From Pricia antarctica (GTDB taxonomy: Bacteria; Bacteroidota; Bacteroidia; Flavobacteriales; Flavobacteriaceae), in contig NZ_FNAO01000003.1 in NCBI RefSeq assembly GCF_900101815.1, forward strand, positions 248,001 through 312,000: a stretch of 64,000 nt of DNA, read 5' to 3'. The notes under the pieces were generated by a model that saw nothing but the letters and a program-made list of their open reading frames with translations, ran no database searches and was not told the origin of the DNA. Of the stretch, positions 53,907 through 62,633 are shown piece after piece; position 1 is the stretch's first letter; every line of letters starts with the position of its first letter. Position numbers and translations under genes: made by a program.

Positions 53907-53958
53907 AGGGTGAAAAAGGCGAATATCGCAGGTAAAAGAAAAAGTCTAAATGACTTCA
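53907..53958. mobile_element. Partial copy of the 162-bp palindromic element
   Basis: These 52 bases match the right end of the element as read in copy A orientation: AGGGTG..AATATCGCAGGTAAAAG, AAAAAGTCTAAA and an end TGACTTCA. The left two thirds are missing. A second small fragment, TGAAAAAGGCGAATA, is repeated at 54039-54053. The remainder of the 53823-54161 gap contains no recognisable gene; a TATTTTTG box on the minus strand at 54007-54014 may be a promoter for nadK. Confidence 0.7.
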
Positions 53959-54161
53959 TCAAAAATTGACACAAACCTATACTGTGTAACTAGTATCTCT
54001 TTAAAACAAAAATAAGGATTGTAAATCTTCTGAAGCAGTGAAAAAGGCGAATAATTTTTATGTGGACCGACCCTAGAGGATATTCTTATTGAGTTAACTT
54101 CACTTTAGTTTAGGTGCAAAGGTGCCGCGGTCTTCTGTCTTATGGATATTAATGGGATTCC

Positions 54162-54818
54162 CTAAACACTCAAATATTTTTCCAAGTAGTCCGAACGTTC
54201 CTTTAAATCTTCCAAGAACTGGTCGTCATTGTTTCCGAAGAGGATGTTGTAGTTGTAACGACGAAAGGTCTGTATAATTTCGTTTAAGTTGGCCGACGCT
54301 ACCTTAATAGTAATCTGTATTACGTCGTTTTTGGAATCGGTTATGAACCCTCCGATCAGTTTCGTGTTGTTGCTTTCCACAATCTGGGCAATTTCGCTGA
54401 ACGAATAATCCTTTATCCCTTTGGCCAACACAATGATTCCACCCGGCTCCGTAAAAAACGGAGTGTCGATAAAAACAGTAACGATATCGGTCAGGTCGTA
54501 GTAACCTTCCATCTTTCCTTCTTCGCCCAGAACCGGTACAAGATTCGCTTCATTACGGGCAAAGGTCTCCAGCACATCGAGCCAATTGGTATCCTTTCTG
54601 ACAAAAAAAGCACCGAGGTCGTATCTGTAATCCTCCACTTTTTCATCCTCTTGAAACTGTTCCAGGTCATTCTCGTCCAACACCCCCAAATAGCTATCAT
54701 TTTCAATGATGGCGACATGGGAATAGGTAGTCTCTTTAAAAAATTGAACGACCTTAGACAACGGATCGCCGATTTCAAAGACTGGAATAGTGGAAACAAT
54801 GTGGTTTTGGATATGCAT
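54162..54818 (-). CDS. CBS-domain protein
   Basis: The 218-residue product has two CBS repeats in its first 120 residues: VSTIPVFEIGDPLSKVVQFF with YSHVAIIENDSYLGVLDEND, then NEANLVPVLGEEGKMEGYYD. A C-terminal ACT-like part follows (GGIIVLAKGIKDYSFSEIAQ, NDVIQITIKVA). CBS pairs commonly bind adenosine nucleotides and could tune a partner enzyme. It is divergent from pdxJ and upstream of nadK. Confidence 0.83.
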   Translation of the reverse strand: MHIQNHIVSTIPVFEIGDPLSKVVQFFKETTYSHVAIIENDSYLGVLDENDLEQFQEDEKVEDYRYDLGAFFVRKDTNWLDVLETFARNEANLVPVLGEEGKMEGYYDLTDIVTVFIDTPFFTEPGGIIVLAKGIKDYSFSEIAQIVESNNTKLIGGFITDSKNDVIQITIKVASANLNEIIQTFRRYNYNILFGNNDDQFLEDLKERSDYLEKYLSV

Positions 54819-54838
54819 AACTTTCTAATGTTCTAACG

Positions 54839-54887
54839 CAAATTACTAATTAATAATATCAAAAGGCATGCCTAATTCGTATTTTTG
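54839..54887. promoter_or_regulatory. Divergent promoter region between the CBS gene and pdxJ
   Basis: On the plus strand TATTTTTG (54880-54887), a perfect -7 box, lies 26 bases before the pdxJ ATG. On the minus strand TAATTTG (54845-54839), one base short of the consensus, lies 20 bases before the CBS-gene ATG. Between them AGGCATGCCT (54864-54873) is a 10-base palindrome. Confidence 0.55.
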
Positions 54888-54913
54888 TATGAATGGCACT
54901 AAAAACCGGATGA

Positions 54914-55630
54914 ATGACAAAACTCAGTGTGAATATCAATAAAATTGCCACCTTGCGCAACGCCAGGGGCGGAAATGTACCTGATCTATTAAAAACCGCG
55001 GCAGATATAGAAGCGTTCGGGGCGCAGGGCATAACCGTACATCCGAGGCCCGACGAACGGCATATTCGCTATCAAGATGCGCGCGACCTAAAGGCTATCG
55101 TGACCACCGAATTCAATATCGAAGGCAATCCCGTGCCCAAATTCATCGACCTTGTACTAGAGATAAAACCGACGCAGGTTACTCTAGTTCCCGATGCCGT
55201 CGATGCCATTACCTCGAATGCCGGGTGGGATACGATAAAGCACAGGGATTTTCTAAAGGATGTCATCTCCAACTTCAAGAAAAACGGCATTCGGACATCG
55301 ATTTTTACGGATGCCGACCCAAAAATGATCGAAGGCGCCGCCGAAACCGGAACCGATCGCATTGAACTCTACACCGAAAGTTTTGCCAAACTATACGACG
55401 AAGGAAAGCATGAAGTCGCTGTAAAATCTTATACCGAAGCCGCCAAATTGGCACATGAATTGGGCTTGGGCCTGAACGCAGGTCACGATCTTAGCCTTGA
55501 TAACATTAAGTATTTCAAGGAAAACGTACCCCATTTGCTCGAAGTGTCCATAGGGCATGCACTTATTTGCGAATCGCTTTATCTGGGATTGGAAAATGTT
55601 GTCAATATGTATTTGCACCGGTTGAAGTGA
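54914..55630 (+). CDS. pdxJ: Pyridoxine 5'-phosphate synthase
   Basis: PdxJ condenses 1-deoxyxylulose 5-phosphate with 3-amino-2-oxopropyl phosphate to make vitamin B6. The 238-residue TIM-barrel protein has [40 protein letters not shown], the EGNP turn and [21 protein letters not shown]-like [20 protein letters not shown] is near the end. The length is usual. The last bases of the gene, including the stop, are duplicated directly downstream (16-bp tandem copy). Confidence 0.96.
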   Translation: MTKLSVNINKIATLRNARGGNVPDLLKTAADIEAFGAQGITVHPRPDERHIRYQDARDLKAIVTTEFNIEGNPVPKFIDLVLEIKPTQVTLVPDAVDAITSNAGWDTIKHRDFLKDVISNFKKNGIRTSIFTDADPKMIEGAAETGTDRIELYTESFAKLYDEGKHEVAVKSYTEAAKLAHELGLGLNAGHDLSLDNIKYFKENVPHLLEVSIGHALICESLYLGLENVVNMYLHRLK

Positions 55631-55649
55631 TTTCCGGTTGAAGTGATTT
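55618..55649. repeat. 16-bp tandem duplication at the pdxJ stop
   Basis: CCGGTTGAAGTGATTT occurs at 55618-55633, where its TGA is the pdxJ stop, and again perfectly at 55634-55649. A further related GGTTCAAG lies at 55652, and other GGTTCAA/TTGAACC words fill the gap to 55715. Confidence 0.85.
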
Positions 55650-55773
55650 AAGGTTCAAGTCTGCCGGGGGGCAGTTTTAAGGTCAAGGAAAGATAACCTT
55701 GAACATTGAACCGCTACGCAGCAGCCATTGATCCTTAAATTTTATCCGCCGACGGTTAATCGACAGTAAAACT

Positions 55774-56550
55774 ATGGAACAAAAAATTCTCCATTCAAAA
55801 ATAGAAGGCAAAGGAAAACCGCTGTTGATCTTACACGGCTTTCTAGGGATGTTGGATAATTGGAAGACCTTGGGCGGGCATTATGCGGCGTCCGGTTTCG
55901 AGGTGCACCTTATCGACCAGCGCAACCATGGACAAAGTTTTTGGTCCGATGATTTCAATTACGATTTGCTGTCGGATGACCTTTTCCGTTATATGGAACA
56001 TTATAATCTCGACAAGGCGCTAATTTTGGGACATTCCATGGGCGGGAAGACGGCCATGCAGTTCGCCTGCGACCATCCGCAGCGTACGGAAAAGCTTCTG
56101 GTCGCCGATATAGGACCCAAATATTATCCGCCCCACCATCAGCCCATCATCGACGGCTTGAACGCACTTGGCCCAGAAGCTTTTACCTCAAGAAGCAACG
56201 CGGATGCCGAACTGAAAAAGAATATAGCCGATCTTGGAACGCGTCAGTTTCTTCTAAAAAGCCTGTATTGGATCGAAAAGGGAAAATTGGCTTTCCGGTT
56301 CAATTTGGAGCTACTGAGCGAGAAAGTGGAAGAAATCGGGGAAAATATCAACGCCTCCGACAGCTATGGCGGCCCAACCCTATTCCTTCGGGGCGACCGA
56401 TCGGAATACATAGCTCCGGGTGAACTCCCCGAGTTCAGAAAACACTTTCCCAAAGCCGAAATGGAGACTATCGATAACGCCGGGCATTGGTTGCATGCGG
56501 AGAATCCGGAACAGTTTTTCGAAAAATCGATGGCGTTTTTAAATTCCTAA
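55774..56550 (+). CDS. Alpha/beta hydrolase (YbfF-like esterase)
   Basis: The 258-residue protein begins with the oxyanion segment LLILHGFLGMLDNWKTLG. It has the nucleophile elbow LGHSMGGKTAMQFA, and the acid and histidine regions LFLRGDRSEYI and IDNAGHWLHAENP. No signal peptide is present, so it is cytoplasmic. The overall pattern (DQRNHGQSFW) resembles the YbfF/acyl-CoA esterase group; the natural substrate is unknown. It is in the same direction as pdxJ. Confidence 0.86.
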   Translation: MEQKILHSKIEGKGKPLLILHGFLGMLDNWKTLGGHYAASGFEVHLIDQRNHGQSFWSDDFNYDLLSDDLFRYMEHYNLDKALILGHSMGGKTAMQFACDHPQRTEKLLVADIGPKYYPPHHQPIIDGLNALGPEAFTSRSNADAELKKNIADLGTRQFLLKSLYWIEKGKLAFRFNLELLSEKVEEIGENINASDSYGGPTLFLRGDRSEYIAPGELPEFRKHFPKAEMETIDNAGHWLHAENPEQFFEKSMAFLNS

Positions 56551-56556
56551 ATTTAC

Positions 56557-56568
56557 TATGCATGCATA
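56557..56568. promoter_or_regulatory. Palindrome TATGCATGCATA upstream of the SGNH lipoprotein gene
   Basis: This perfect 12-base palindrome lies six bases after the stop of the hydrolase gene and 18 bases before the -33 box of the next promoter. The same site with one change, TATGCGTGCATA, lies at the same distance upstream of the susC promoter. It is a candidate site for a shared regulator. Confidence 0.5.
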
Positions 56569-56585
56569 ATTTTTTCCTGCAAACC

Positions 56586-56616
56586 CTTGTGCGTGTGATT
56601 ATTTTGGTTAATTTTG
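56586..56616 (+). promoter_or_regulatory. Promoter of the SGNH lipoprotein gene
   Basis: CTTG (56586-56589) and TAATTTTG (56609-56616) are separated by exactly 19 bases, a near-complete match to the consensus. The predicted leader is about 48 bases long. Confidence 0.78.
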
Positions 56617-56670
56617 ATTCTAGGCATAAATTAACATGGTCTTAACAATTACCTAACTCAAAACAATACG

Positions 56671-58263
56671 ATGAAGAAGATTCTAGCACTACTTGCTTTT
56701 TTCGGTCTGTTCATTATTTCCTGTAGTAGTGACGACAGCGCCCCGATAGACCCTACCCCCACCGAGCCGACGCCTGAAAACTATACGGCCGGATCGGCCG
56801 ATTTCTCGAATTACGTGGCCGTAGGTAACTCGCTGACCGCCGGATATTCCGACGGCGCTTTGTTTCTTGACGGTCAGGAAAACTCTTACGCGAATATGCT
56901 TGCCGGCAGTTTTGCGCAAGCCGGTGGTGGCGAATTCAAGATACCATTGATGGCGGACAACCTGGGAGGGCTGACCCTTGGCGGTGAAAAATTGGAAGGC
57001 TTTGACAATCGTTTTATTCTATCTTTTGCTTCCGGATCTCCCACCCCGGTGCGATTGGAAGGCGCAGGTTCGACAGAGGTAAGTACCATTTTATCGGGAC
57101 CCTTTAACAATATGGGCGTTCCCGGCGCTAAAATCTTCCATCTGGCAGCCCCGGGCTATGGTAGCCTTGAAGCCCTAGCGCTCGGAGCGGCAAATCCGTA
57201 TTTTGTTCGGTTCGCCTCCTCGCCTGGGGCCACTATAATCGGCGATGCGGTGGCCCAAAATCCGACTTTCTTTTCGCTATGGATCGGTAACAATGATATT
57301 CTTTCCTATGCCACATCCGGTGGTTCTGGCGTCGATCAAGCGGGTAACCTTGATCCGTCTACCTACGGGTCGAGCGATATCACCGATCCCAACGTTTTTG
57401 CATCAGTGTACGACCAATTACTTCAGGGCCTTACCGCCAATGGTGCAGGCGGGGTAGTGGCCAATCTGCCCAATGTGACTGCGGTACCTTATTTTACAAC
57501 GGTACCTTTTGCACCATTAAGTCCCACAAACCCTGATTTCGGACCTCAAATTCCGACCCTAAACCAGAGCTTCGCGGGATTAAACCAAGTTTTCGCCGCC
57601 CTGCAAGTCCCCGAACGGTCCATCGTATTCGCTACGGACGCGGCCAGTGCAGTGGTCATCAAAGACGAATCGCTGCCCGATCTTTCTGCCCAGATTACGG
57701 GGGCACTGATGCAAGGAGGTTTGGATCAAGGCACGGCGACCGTATTAGGATTACTGTATGGCCAGGCCCGGCAGGCCAATGAAAACGATCTTATCGTGCT
57801 GACCGCCCGAAATGAAATTGCTACACTCAACGAAACCGCTTTTGCAACCCTACAATCGTTAGGGGTACCCGCAGCCAATGCCGGACAACTTTCGGTAAAC
57901 GGAATAACCTATCCTTTGGAAGACCAATGGGTACTCACTCCGGCCGAACAGGCCGCAGTCGCGACCGCTACGGAAAAATTCAATGCGACCATTTCAGGCT
58001 TGGCGCAACAATATGGCCTTGGTTTTGTCGATGCAAACGCTGTCTTGAGCAAAGCAGCTGGCGAAGGCATACCGCTATCCGACGGCAGCACCATCACGGC
58101 CACTTTTGCTACAGGAGGCGGATTTTCATTAGACGGGGTGCACCTTTCGCCACGGGGTTACGCGCTAATCGCCAACGAATTTATAAAGACTATCGAAACG
58201 ACCTATGATGCCAATTTGCCCGAGATAGATCCTTTGGAATACAAGGGGCTGTACATCAATTAA
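56671..58263 (+). CDS. SGNH/GDSL-hydrolase lipoprotein
   Basis: The 530-residue product has a lipoprotein signal (FGLFIISCSSDDSAP, cysteine at residue 17). The SGNH fold shows block I VAVGNSLTAGYSDGA (serine in GNS), the block II/III glycine and asparagine in NMGVPGAK and WIGNNDILSY, and the block V pair DGVHLSPRG (aspartate and histidine). It is likely an outer-membrane esterase or lipase. In related flavobacteria such genes are often followed by an OmpP1/FadL-type barrel; here that gene is absent and the 162-bp palindromic element begins right after the stop codon. Confidence 0.86.
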   Translation: MKKILALLAFFGLFIISCSSDDSAPIDPTPTEPTPENYTAGSADFSNYVAVGNSLTAGYSDGALFLDGQENSYANMLAGSFAQAGGGEFKIPLMADNLGGLTLGGEKLEGFDNRFILSFASGSPTPVRLEGAGSTEVSTILSGPFNNMGVPGAKIFHLAAPGYGSLEALALGAANPYFVRFASSPGATIIGDAVAQNPTFFSLWIGNNDILSYATSGGSGVDQAGNLDPSTYGSSDITDPNVFASVYDQLLQGLTANGAGGVVANLPNVTAVPYFTTVPFAPLSPTNPDFGPQIPTLNQSFAGLNQVFAALQVPERSIVFATDAASAVVIKDESLPDLSAQITGALMQGGLDQGTATVLGLLYGQARQANENDLIVLTARNEIATLNETAFATLQSLGVPAANAGQLSVNGITYPLEDQWVLTPAEQAAVATATEKFNATISGLAQQYGLGFVDANAVLSKAAGEGIPLSDGSTITATFATGGGFSLDGVHLSPRGYALIANEFIKTIETTYDANLPEIDPLEYKGLYIN

Positions 58264-58425
58264 TGAACTCGTTTAGACTTTTTCTTTTACCTGCGATTTT
58301 CACATTTTGCACCCTAATTTCCTCATTTTTGAGTTCCATAGCTAAGGCTATGCAACTAAAAAATGACATCATTAGGGCACAAAAGCCGAAAATCTCGGTT
58401 CCAAACAAAAGTCTAAACGAGTTCA
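58264..58425. mobile_element. 162-bp palindromic MITE-like element, copy B
   Basis: The element starts at the base after the SGNH-gene TAA. Its ends TGAACTCGTTTAGACTTTT (58264-58282) and AAAAGTCTAAACGAGTTCA (58407-58425) are perfect 19-base inverted repeats. The rest is one long imperfect palindrome: 79-base arms around a four-base loop TAAG (58343-58346), flanked by CATAGC and GCTATG. Its reverse complement matches 30299-30460 over the full length. No target-site duplication is obvious. Confidence 0.85.
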
Positions 58426-58441
58426 ATCCAAAATGAATTTC

Positions 58442-58449
58442 TAATTTTG
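58442..58449 (+). promoter_or_regulatory. -7 box of the holin-like gene
   Basis: TAATTTTG lies 51 bases before the ATG at 58501 and is a perfect TAnnTTTG. It follows the palindromic element by 16 bases. Confidence 0.5.
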
Positions 58450-58500
58450 AAGGCATCGGAAAATTCGGTGCCTTTTTATATTCCACAAAAACCTATTGAA

Positions 58501-58851
58501 ATGAGCCTTATCTTACGCATACTTTTAAGCGCTTTAGCAGTCGTCATTTTATCAAAAATACTGCCGCACGTTTCTGTCGACACCTATTTTACGGCCATCA
58601 TAGTGGCCATCGTATTGAGCCTTTTGAATTTTATCGTAAAACCGATCCTCATCCTACTTACCCTTCCGGTGACCATCGTTACTTTCGGACTTTTCCTCTT
58701 GATCATCAATGCCATTATTATCTTGCTCGCCGACAACCTTATCGGAGGATTTAATGTGGATGGCATCTGGTGGGCGTTGCTGTTTAGTTTGCTACTTTCC
58801 TTTTTACAATCTTTATTATTCTCCCTGCTCAAAGAGAAAGATAAAGCGTAA
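58501..58851 (+). CDS. Small holin-like membrane protein (phage holin family IV type)
   Basis: This 116-residue protein is almost entirely hydrophobic with about four membrane helices: ILLSALAVVILSKILPHV, FTAIIVAIVLSLLNFIVKPI, ILLTLPVTIVTFGLFLLIIN and ALLFSLLLSFLQSLLFSLLK. This pattern is that of the chromosomal holin family IV/DUF360 proteins, which are common and usually not part of a prophage. There are no phage genes nearby. The ATG at 58501 is the family start. Confidence 0.83.
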   Translation: MSLILRILLSALAVVILSKILPHVSVDTYFTAIIVAIVLSLLNFIVKPILILLTLPVTIVTFGLFLLIINAIIILLADNLIGGFNVDGIWWALLFSLLLSFLQSLLFSLLKEKDKA

Positions 58852-58990
58852 AATTTACCATCATCAGAAAAAAGCCCACTCTTTACGACCTCTATCCGGT
58901 TTTATAATTTCAATCGCCGTTCAACCCGTTTGACAAATACAAAACACGGGGTTCTTTTACCCACCTCAATGGTTTTCAACCTGTTCAAAA

Positions 58991-59022
58991 CTTGCTAGGA
59001 TACGTAAATTGTACTACTTTTG
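58991..59022 (+). promoter_or_regulatory. Promoter of tig
   Basis: CTTG (58991-58994) and TACTTTTG (59015-59022) are 20 bases apart. The leader before the tig ATG at 59059 is about 30 bases. Confidence 0.75.
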
Positions 59023-59058
59023 CATCCCGTTTCGAGGAATTTTAAAAAGAAGATGTAA

Positions 59059-60381
59059 ATGAACATTACCAAAGAGCAGATCGATGATCTCAATGCGGTC
59101 GTAACCGTAGCCATTACAAAGGACGATTATCAGGATAAAGTGGATAAAATCCTGAAAGATTATAGAAAACAGGCCAATATTCCTGGATTCAGAAAAGGGC
59201 AGGTGCCTTTGGGCCTTATCAAAAAACAATATGGCAAGTCCATTTTGGTCGACGAGGTGAACAAGCTCTTACAAGACAACCTCAACAAGTATTTGACCGA
59301 GGAAAAGCTGGATGTTCTCGGAAATCCGCTACCCAAACAACAGGACAATTTTGATTGGGACAACGAAGAACTTGCCTTCGAATTCGAGTTGGGGCTTGCC
59401 CCCGATTTCAAAGTTTCCCTAGACACCAAAAAGCCGATTACGCGATATAAAATCGTTGCCGACAAGAAAATGGTCAACGAACAGGTCGACCGTATGCAGA
59501 AACAATATGGCAAATTGGTAAGCAAGACCGAAGTCAGCAAAAATGACGAGGTTACCGGTACCTTTAAAAACGAGGAAGAAGACATCGATAACAAGGCCAC
59601 GCTTGAGCTTCAAAAGATAAAGAGCAAAAAATCCCTTGAAGCCTTAAAAGGTAAAAAAGTAGGCGATTCGATTACGGTCAAAACAAAGGGTCTTTTTAAG
59701 GAAGATTATCTTTTGTCAAGTGTTCTCGGAGTTTCCCAAGAAAAAGCCAAAGACCTTGATATTGAAGTCAACTTTACCATATCCGAAATCAACGAGCGGG
59801 AACCCGCCGCACTGAACCAAGAACTTTTTGACAAGCTCTTCGGGGAAGGTAAAATCACTTCGGAAAAGGAAATGAAGGAACGGATCAAGGAAGATTCCGA
59901 AAAACAGTTCGAACAACAGGCCGACCAAAAATTGTTGAACGATGTGACCGAATACTTTATAGATAATACAAAATTTAAACTCCCTTCAGAATTTTTGACC
60001 AAATGGATACAAATGACCGGGGAGGAGCCTCTAACCGAGGATCAGGCCAATGCCGAATATGCAAAATCAGAAAAAGGACTCCGTTATCAACTGATCGAGG
60101 GGAAAATCATTAAGGATAACGGCATTCAGCTTCAGTTCGAAGAATTGAAGGAATTTGCCAAGGGCTTCATCCGGTCGCAAATGGCACAGTACGGTCAATT
60201 AGACCCTAAAGAAGAGGAACTCGACAATATCGCCGCCCGTGTCTTAGGGAACGAAGACGAGGCAAAGCGGTTATCGGAGCAGTTGATGAGCCAAAAATTG
60301 CTGAACCTTTACAAGGAAAAAGCGAATCTGAAAACCAAGGAGATGAACTACGAAGATTTTATTAAAGAAGTCTACGGATAA
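59059..60381 (+). CDS. tig: Trigger factor
   Basis: Trigger factor is the ribosome-associated chaperone that meets nascent chains at the exit tunnel. The 440-residue product has the ribosome-binding signature GFRKGQVPLGLIKKQYG at about residue 43. A central FKBP-like domain (about 150-230, shortened and not typical of an active prolyl isomerase) and the long helical C-terminal arms follow (TEYFIDNTKFKLPSEFLTKW and FIRSQMAQYG). It precedes clpP and clpX, the usual tig-clpP-clpX order. Confidence 0.93.
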   Translation: MNITKEQIDDLNAVVTVAITKDDYQDKVDKILKDYRKQANIPGFRKGQVPLGLIKKQYGKSILVDEVNKLLQDNLNKYLTEEKLDVLGNPLPKQQDNFDWDNEELAFEFELGLAPDFKVSLDTKKPITRYKIVADKKMVNEQVDRMQKQYGKLVSKTEVSKNDEVTGTFKNEEEDIDNKATLELQKIKSKKSLEALKGKKVGDSITVKTKGLFKEDYLLSSVLGVSQEKAKDLDIEVNFTISEINEREPAALNQELFDKLFGEGKITSEKEMKERIKEDSEKQFEQQADQKLLNDVTEYFIDNTKFKLPSEFLTKWIQMTGEEPLTEDQANAEYAKSEKGLRYQLIEGKIIKDNGIQLQFEELKEFAKGFIRSQMAQYGQLDPKEEELDNIAARVLGNEDEAKRLSEQLMSQKLLNLYKEKANLKTKEMNYEDFIKEVYG

Positions 60382-60488
60382 TAAACTCGTGGATAGTTCA
60401 AAAATCTCTCAAATAATTAGGGTATCTTTATTCTTAGAAAAACTATAGGTTTTGGCTCCCCATTAATTAAACCACCGAATAAAATAAA

Positions 60489-61169
60489 ATGGATTACGGA
60501 AAAGAATTCAAGAATTACGCTACCAAACATCAGGGTATCAATAGCATGTACTACGATAAGATCGTAAAAAGCATGCATCCTGTTGGCCTTACACCGAATA
60601 TTATCGAAGAAAGGCAAATGAATGCAGTCGCCATGGACGTGTTCTCACGTTTGATGATGGATCGCATTATCTTTTTGGGTACGGGAATCAACGATCAGGT
60701 GGCCAATATTGTGCAGGCACAATTATTGTTTCTAGAAAGCACCGATGCCGCAAAAGACATCCAAATTTATATTAACTCCCCGGGCGGTAGTGTTTATGCC
60801 GGTTTGGGCATTTACGATACGATGCAGTTCATCAAACCCGATGTGGCCACCATCTGTACGGGTATGGCCGCTTCGATGGGTGCCGTACTGCTTTGCGCGG
60901 GCGAAAAAGGCAAACGCAGCGGGCTTACCCACTCCCGTGTAATGATCCATCAACCCATGGGCGGCGCCCAAGGGCAGGCCAGCGATATTGAAATTACCGC
61001 CAGGGAAATCTTGAAACTGAAAGATGAACTTTACCAAATTATCGCCCGGCATTCGGGACAGACCATCGAGAAGGTGCACGAGGACAGTGATCGGGATTAT
61101 TGGATGAAGGCCGACAAAGCAAAGGAATACGGAATGATCGACGAGATTTTGGTTCGGGACCGGAAATAA
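60489..61169 (+). CDS. clpP: ATP-dependent Clp protease proteolytic subunit
   Basis: ClpP is the barrel-shaped serine peptidase that works with ClpX. The 226-residue product has [39 protein letters not shown] and the catalytic serine in [16 protein letters not shown]. The histidine is in [10 protein letters not shown], and the aspartate lies further downstream. An N-terminal extension of about 45 residues before RIIFLG is longer than in E. coli and common in Bacteroidota. It lies between tig and clpX on the same strand. Confidence 0.96.
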   Translation: MDYGKEFKNYATKHQGINSMYYDKIVKSMHPVGLTPNIIEERQMNAVAMDVFSRLMMDRIIFLGTGINDQVANIVQAQLLFLESTDAAKDIQIYINSPGGSVYAGLGIYDTMQFIKPDVATICTGMAASMGAVLLCAGEKGKRSGLTHSRVMIHQPMGGAQGQASDIEITAREILKLKDELYQIIARHSGQTIEKVHEDSDRDYWMKADKAKEYGMIDEILVRDRK

Positions 61170-61183
61170 GAAATTCTAATACG

Positions 61184-61212
61184 GTATCCTGAGCGCAGTC
61201 GAAATACTGAAT
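61184..61212. repeat. Short CCTGAGCGCAGTCGAA repeat between clpP and clpX
   Basis: GGTATCCTGAGCGCAGTCGA is a common intergenic word in Bacteroidota and other bacteria, often one half of a larger REP-like repeat. Only one half is present here. Confidence 0.45.
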
Positions 61213-61291
61213 TTAACAGCCTTTTCGATAAGAAGTAAACCAAACCAGAATATTCAGCGTTAGGGTTTAGGAAAAAAGAGAACTTACTAGT

Positions 61292-62527
61292 ATGGCCAAG
61301 GAAAATTTAGAGTGTTCGTTTTGTGGAAGAAAGAAGCCGGAGACTAATCTGTTGATTGCCGGGCTTGATGCACATATCTGTGATCGCTGTATCGAGCAGG
61401 CCCACGGTATCGTTGCCGAAGAATCGCGACAAACGAAGACCAATGACCTATCTTCTGAATTGGTATTGAAAAAGCCCCAAGAAATTAAGGACTTTTTGGA
61501 TACGTATGTGATCGGTCAGGAACGCACCAAAAAAGTAATGTCAGTTGCCGTATATAACCACTATAAAAGGTTGTTACAGTCCAAATCGAAAGATGATGAC
61601 ATAGAGATTCAGAAAAGTAACATTATTATGGTCGGACAGACCGGTACCGGCAAGACCCTGATGGCCAAGACCATCGCCCGAATGCTGAACGTACCGCTGG
61701 CCATAGTCGATGCCACGATATTGACCGAAGCCGGTTATGTCGGTGAAGATGTTGAAAGCATTCTTACCCGATTGTTGCAGGCCGCGGATTATAATTTAGA
61801 GAAAGCCGAACGCGGCATCGTCTTTATCGATGAAATCGATAAGATTGCCCGCAAAAGCGACAACCCCTCGATTACCCGCGACGTTTCCGGGGAAGGCGTA
61901 CAGCAAGGGCTGTTGAAACTTCTGGAAGGCACCGTGGTCAATGTGCCGCCAAAAGGAGGCCGAAAACATCCCGATCAAAAATTTATTGAAGTAAACACGG
62001 AGAATATCCTATTTATAGCCGGGGGCGCGTTTGATGGTATCGAACGGGCCATCACCAAACGCCTAAATATGCAGGCCGTGGGCTATAGTGCTTCCAAGGC
62101 GGATGAACAACTGGATCAGAACAACATCCTGCAATATATTATTCCCAAGGATTTAAAGGAATTCGGACTTATCCCCGAAATTATCGGAAGACTTCCTGTC
62201 TTGACCCACATGAATCCCTTAGACGAAGAAACCCTTCGCGCCATTCTGACCGAACCGAAAAACGCCATTATCAAACAGTACGAAAAGCTGTTCGCCATGG
62301 ACGATATCAGCTTTACCATTACCGATCAGGCGCTGGATTATATTGTAAAAAAAGCCATAGAATACAAGTTGGGAGCTAGGGGCTTACGATCGCTTTGCGA
62401 AGCTATTTTCACCGATGCCATGTTCGAAATGCCCAGTACCGATGACACCGAATTCAAGGTGACCAAGCCTTATGCCGAAGATAAACTATCGTATGAAACG
62501 ATCAAGAAGTTAAAGGCTGTTTCCTGA
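61292..62527 (+). CDS. clpX: ATP-dependent Clp protease ATP-binding subunit ClpX
   Basis: ClpX unfolds tagged proteins and feeds them to ClpP. The 411-residue product has the N-terminal zinc finger (C at [10 protein letters not shown] and [10 protein letters not shown]). Walker A is [15 protein letters not shown], Walker B is [14 protein letters not shown], the pore-loop GYVGED follows, and the sensor and arginine motifs lie in [11 protein letters not shown] and [15 protein letters not shown]. The IGF-type ClpP-binding loop is not clearly visible to me. It lies 122 bases after clpP. Confidence 0.97.
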   Translation: MAKENLECSFCGRKKPETNLLIAGLDAHICDRCIEQAHGIVAEESRQTKTNDLSSELVLKKPQEIKDFLDTYVIGQERTKKVMSVAVYNHYKRLLQSKSKDDDIEIQKSNIIMVGQTGTGKTLMAKTIARMLNVPLAIVDATILTEAGYVGEDVESILTRLLQAADYNLEKAERGIVFIDEIDKIARKSDNPSITRDVSGEGVQQGLLKLLEGTVVNVPPKGGRKHPDQKFIEVNTENILFIAGGAFDGIERAITKRLNMQAVGYSASKADEQLDQNNILQYIIPKDLKEFGLIPEIIGRLPVLTHMNPLDEETLRAILTEPKNAIIKQYEKLFAMDDISFTITDQALDYIVKKAIEYKLGARGLRSLCEAIFTDAMFEMPSTDDTEFKVTKPYAEDKLSYETIKKLKAVS

Positions 62528-62531
62528 TATC

Positions 62532-62571
62532 GGGCTGTGGGCTGTGGGCTGTGGGCTGTGGGCTGTGGGCT
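62532..62571. repeat. GGGCTGT heptamer tandem repeat
   Basis: GGGCTGT is repeated five times without change, plus a five-base partial copy, four bases after the clpX stop. It is non-coding and precedes the convergent hydrolase gene. Confidence 0.9.
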
Positions 62572-62611
62572 AAAAGTTCAGAAAAAACTCCCGAAACAAA
62601 GTATCAAAAAA

Positions 62612-62633
62612 AAAGCGGTATCTACACCGCTTT
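62612..62633. terminator. Bidirectional terminator between clpX and the hydrolase gene
   Basis: AAAGCGGT (62612-62619) pairs perfectly with ACCGCTTT (62626-62633). A-runs and T-runs flank both sides, so it works for both converging genes. The minus-strand gene's TAG stop (62624-62622) lies in the loop. Confidence 0.85.

Noticed and set aside
58501-58851. A prophage marker (holin-like protein)
   Set aside because: Holin-like family IV proteins are common single chromosomal genes, and no other phage gene lies nearby.
62532-62571. A CRISPR array
   Set aside because: The units are contiguous heptamers with no spacers.
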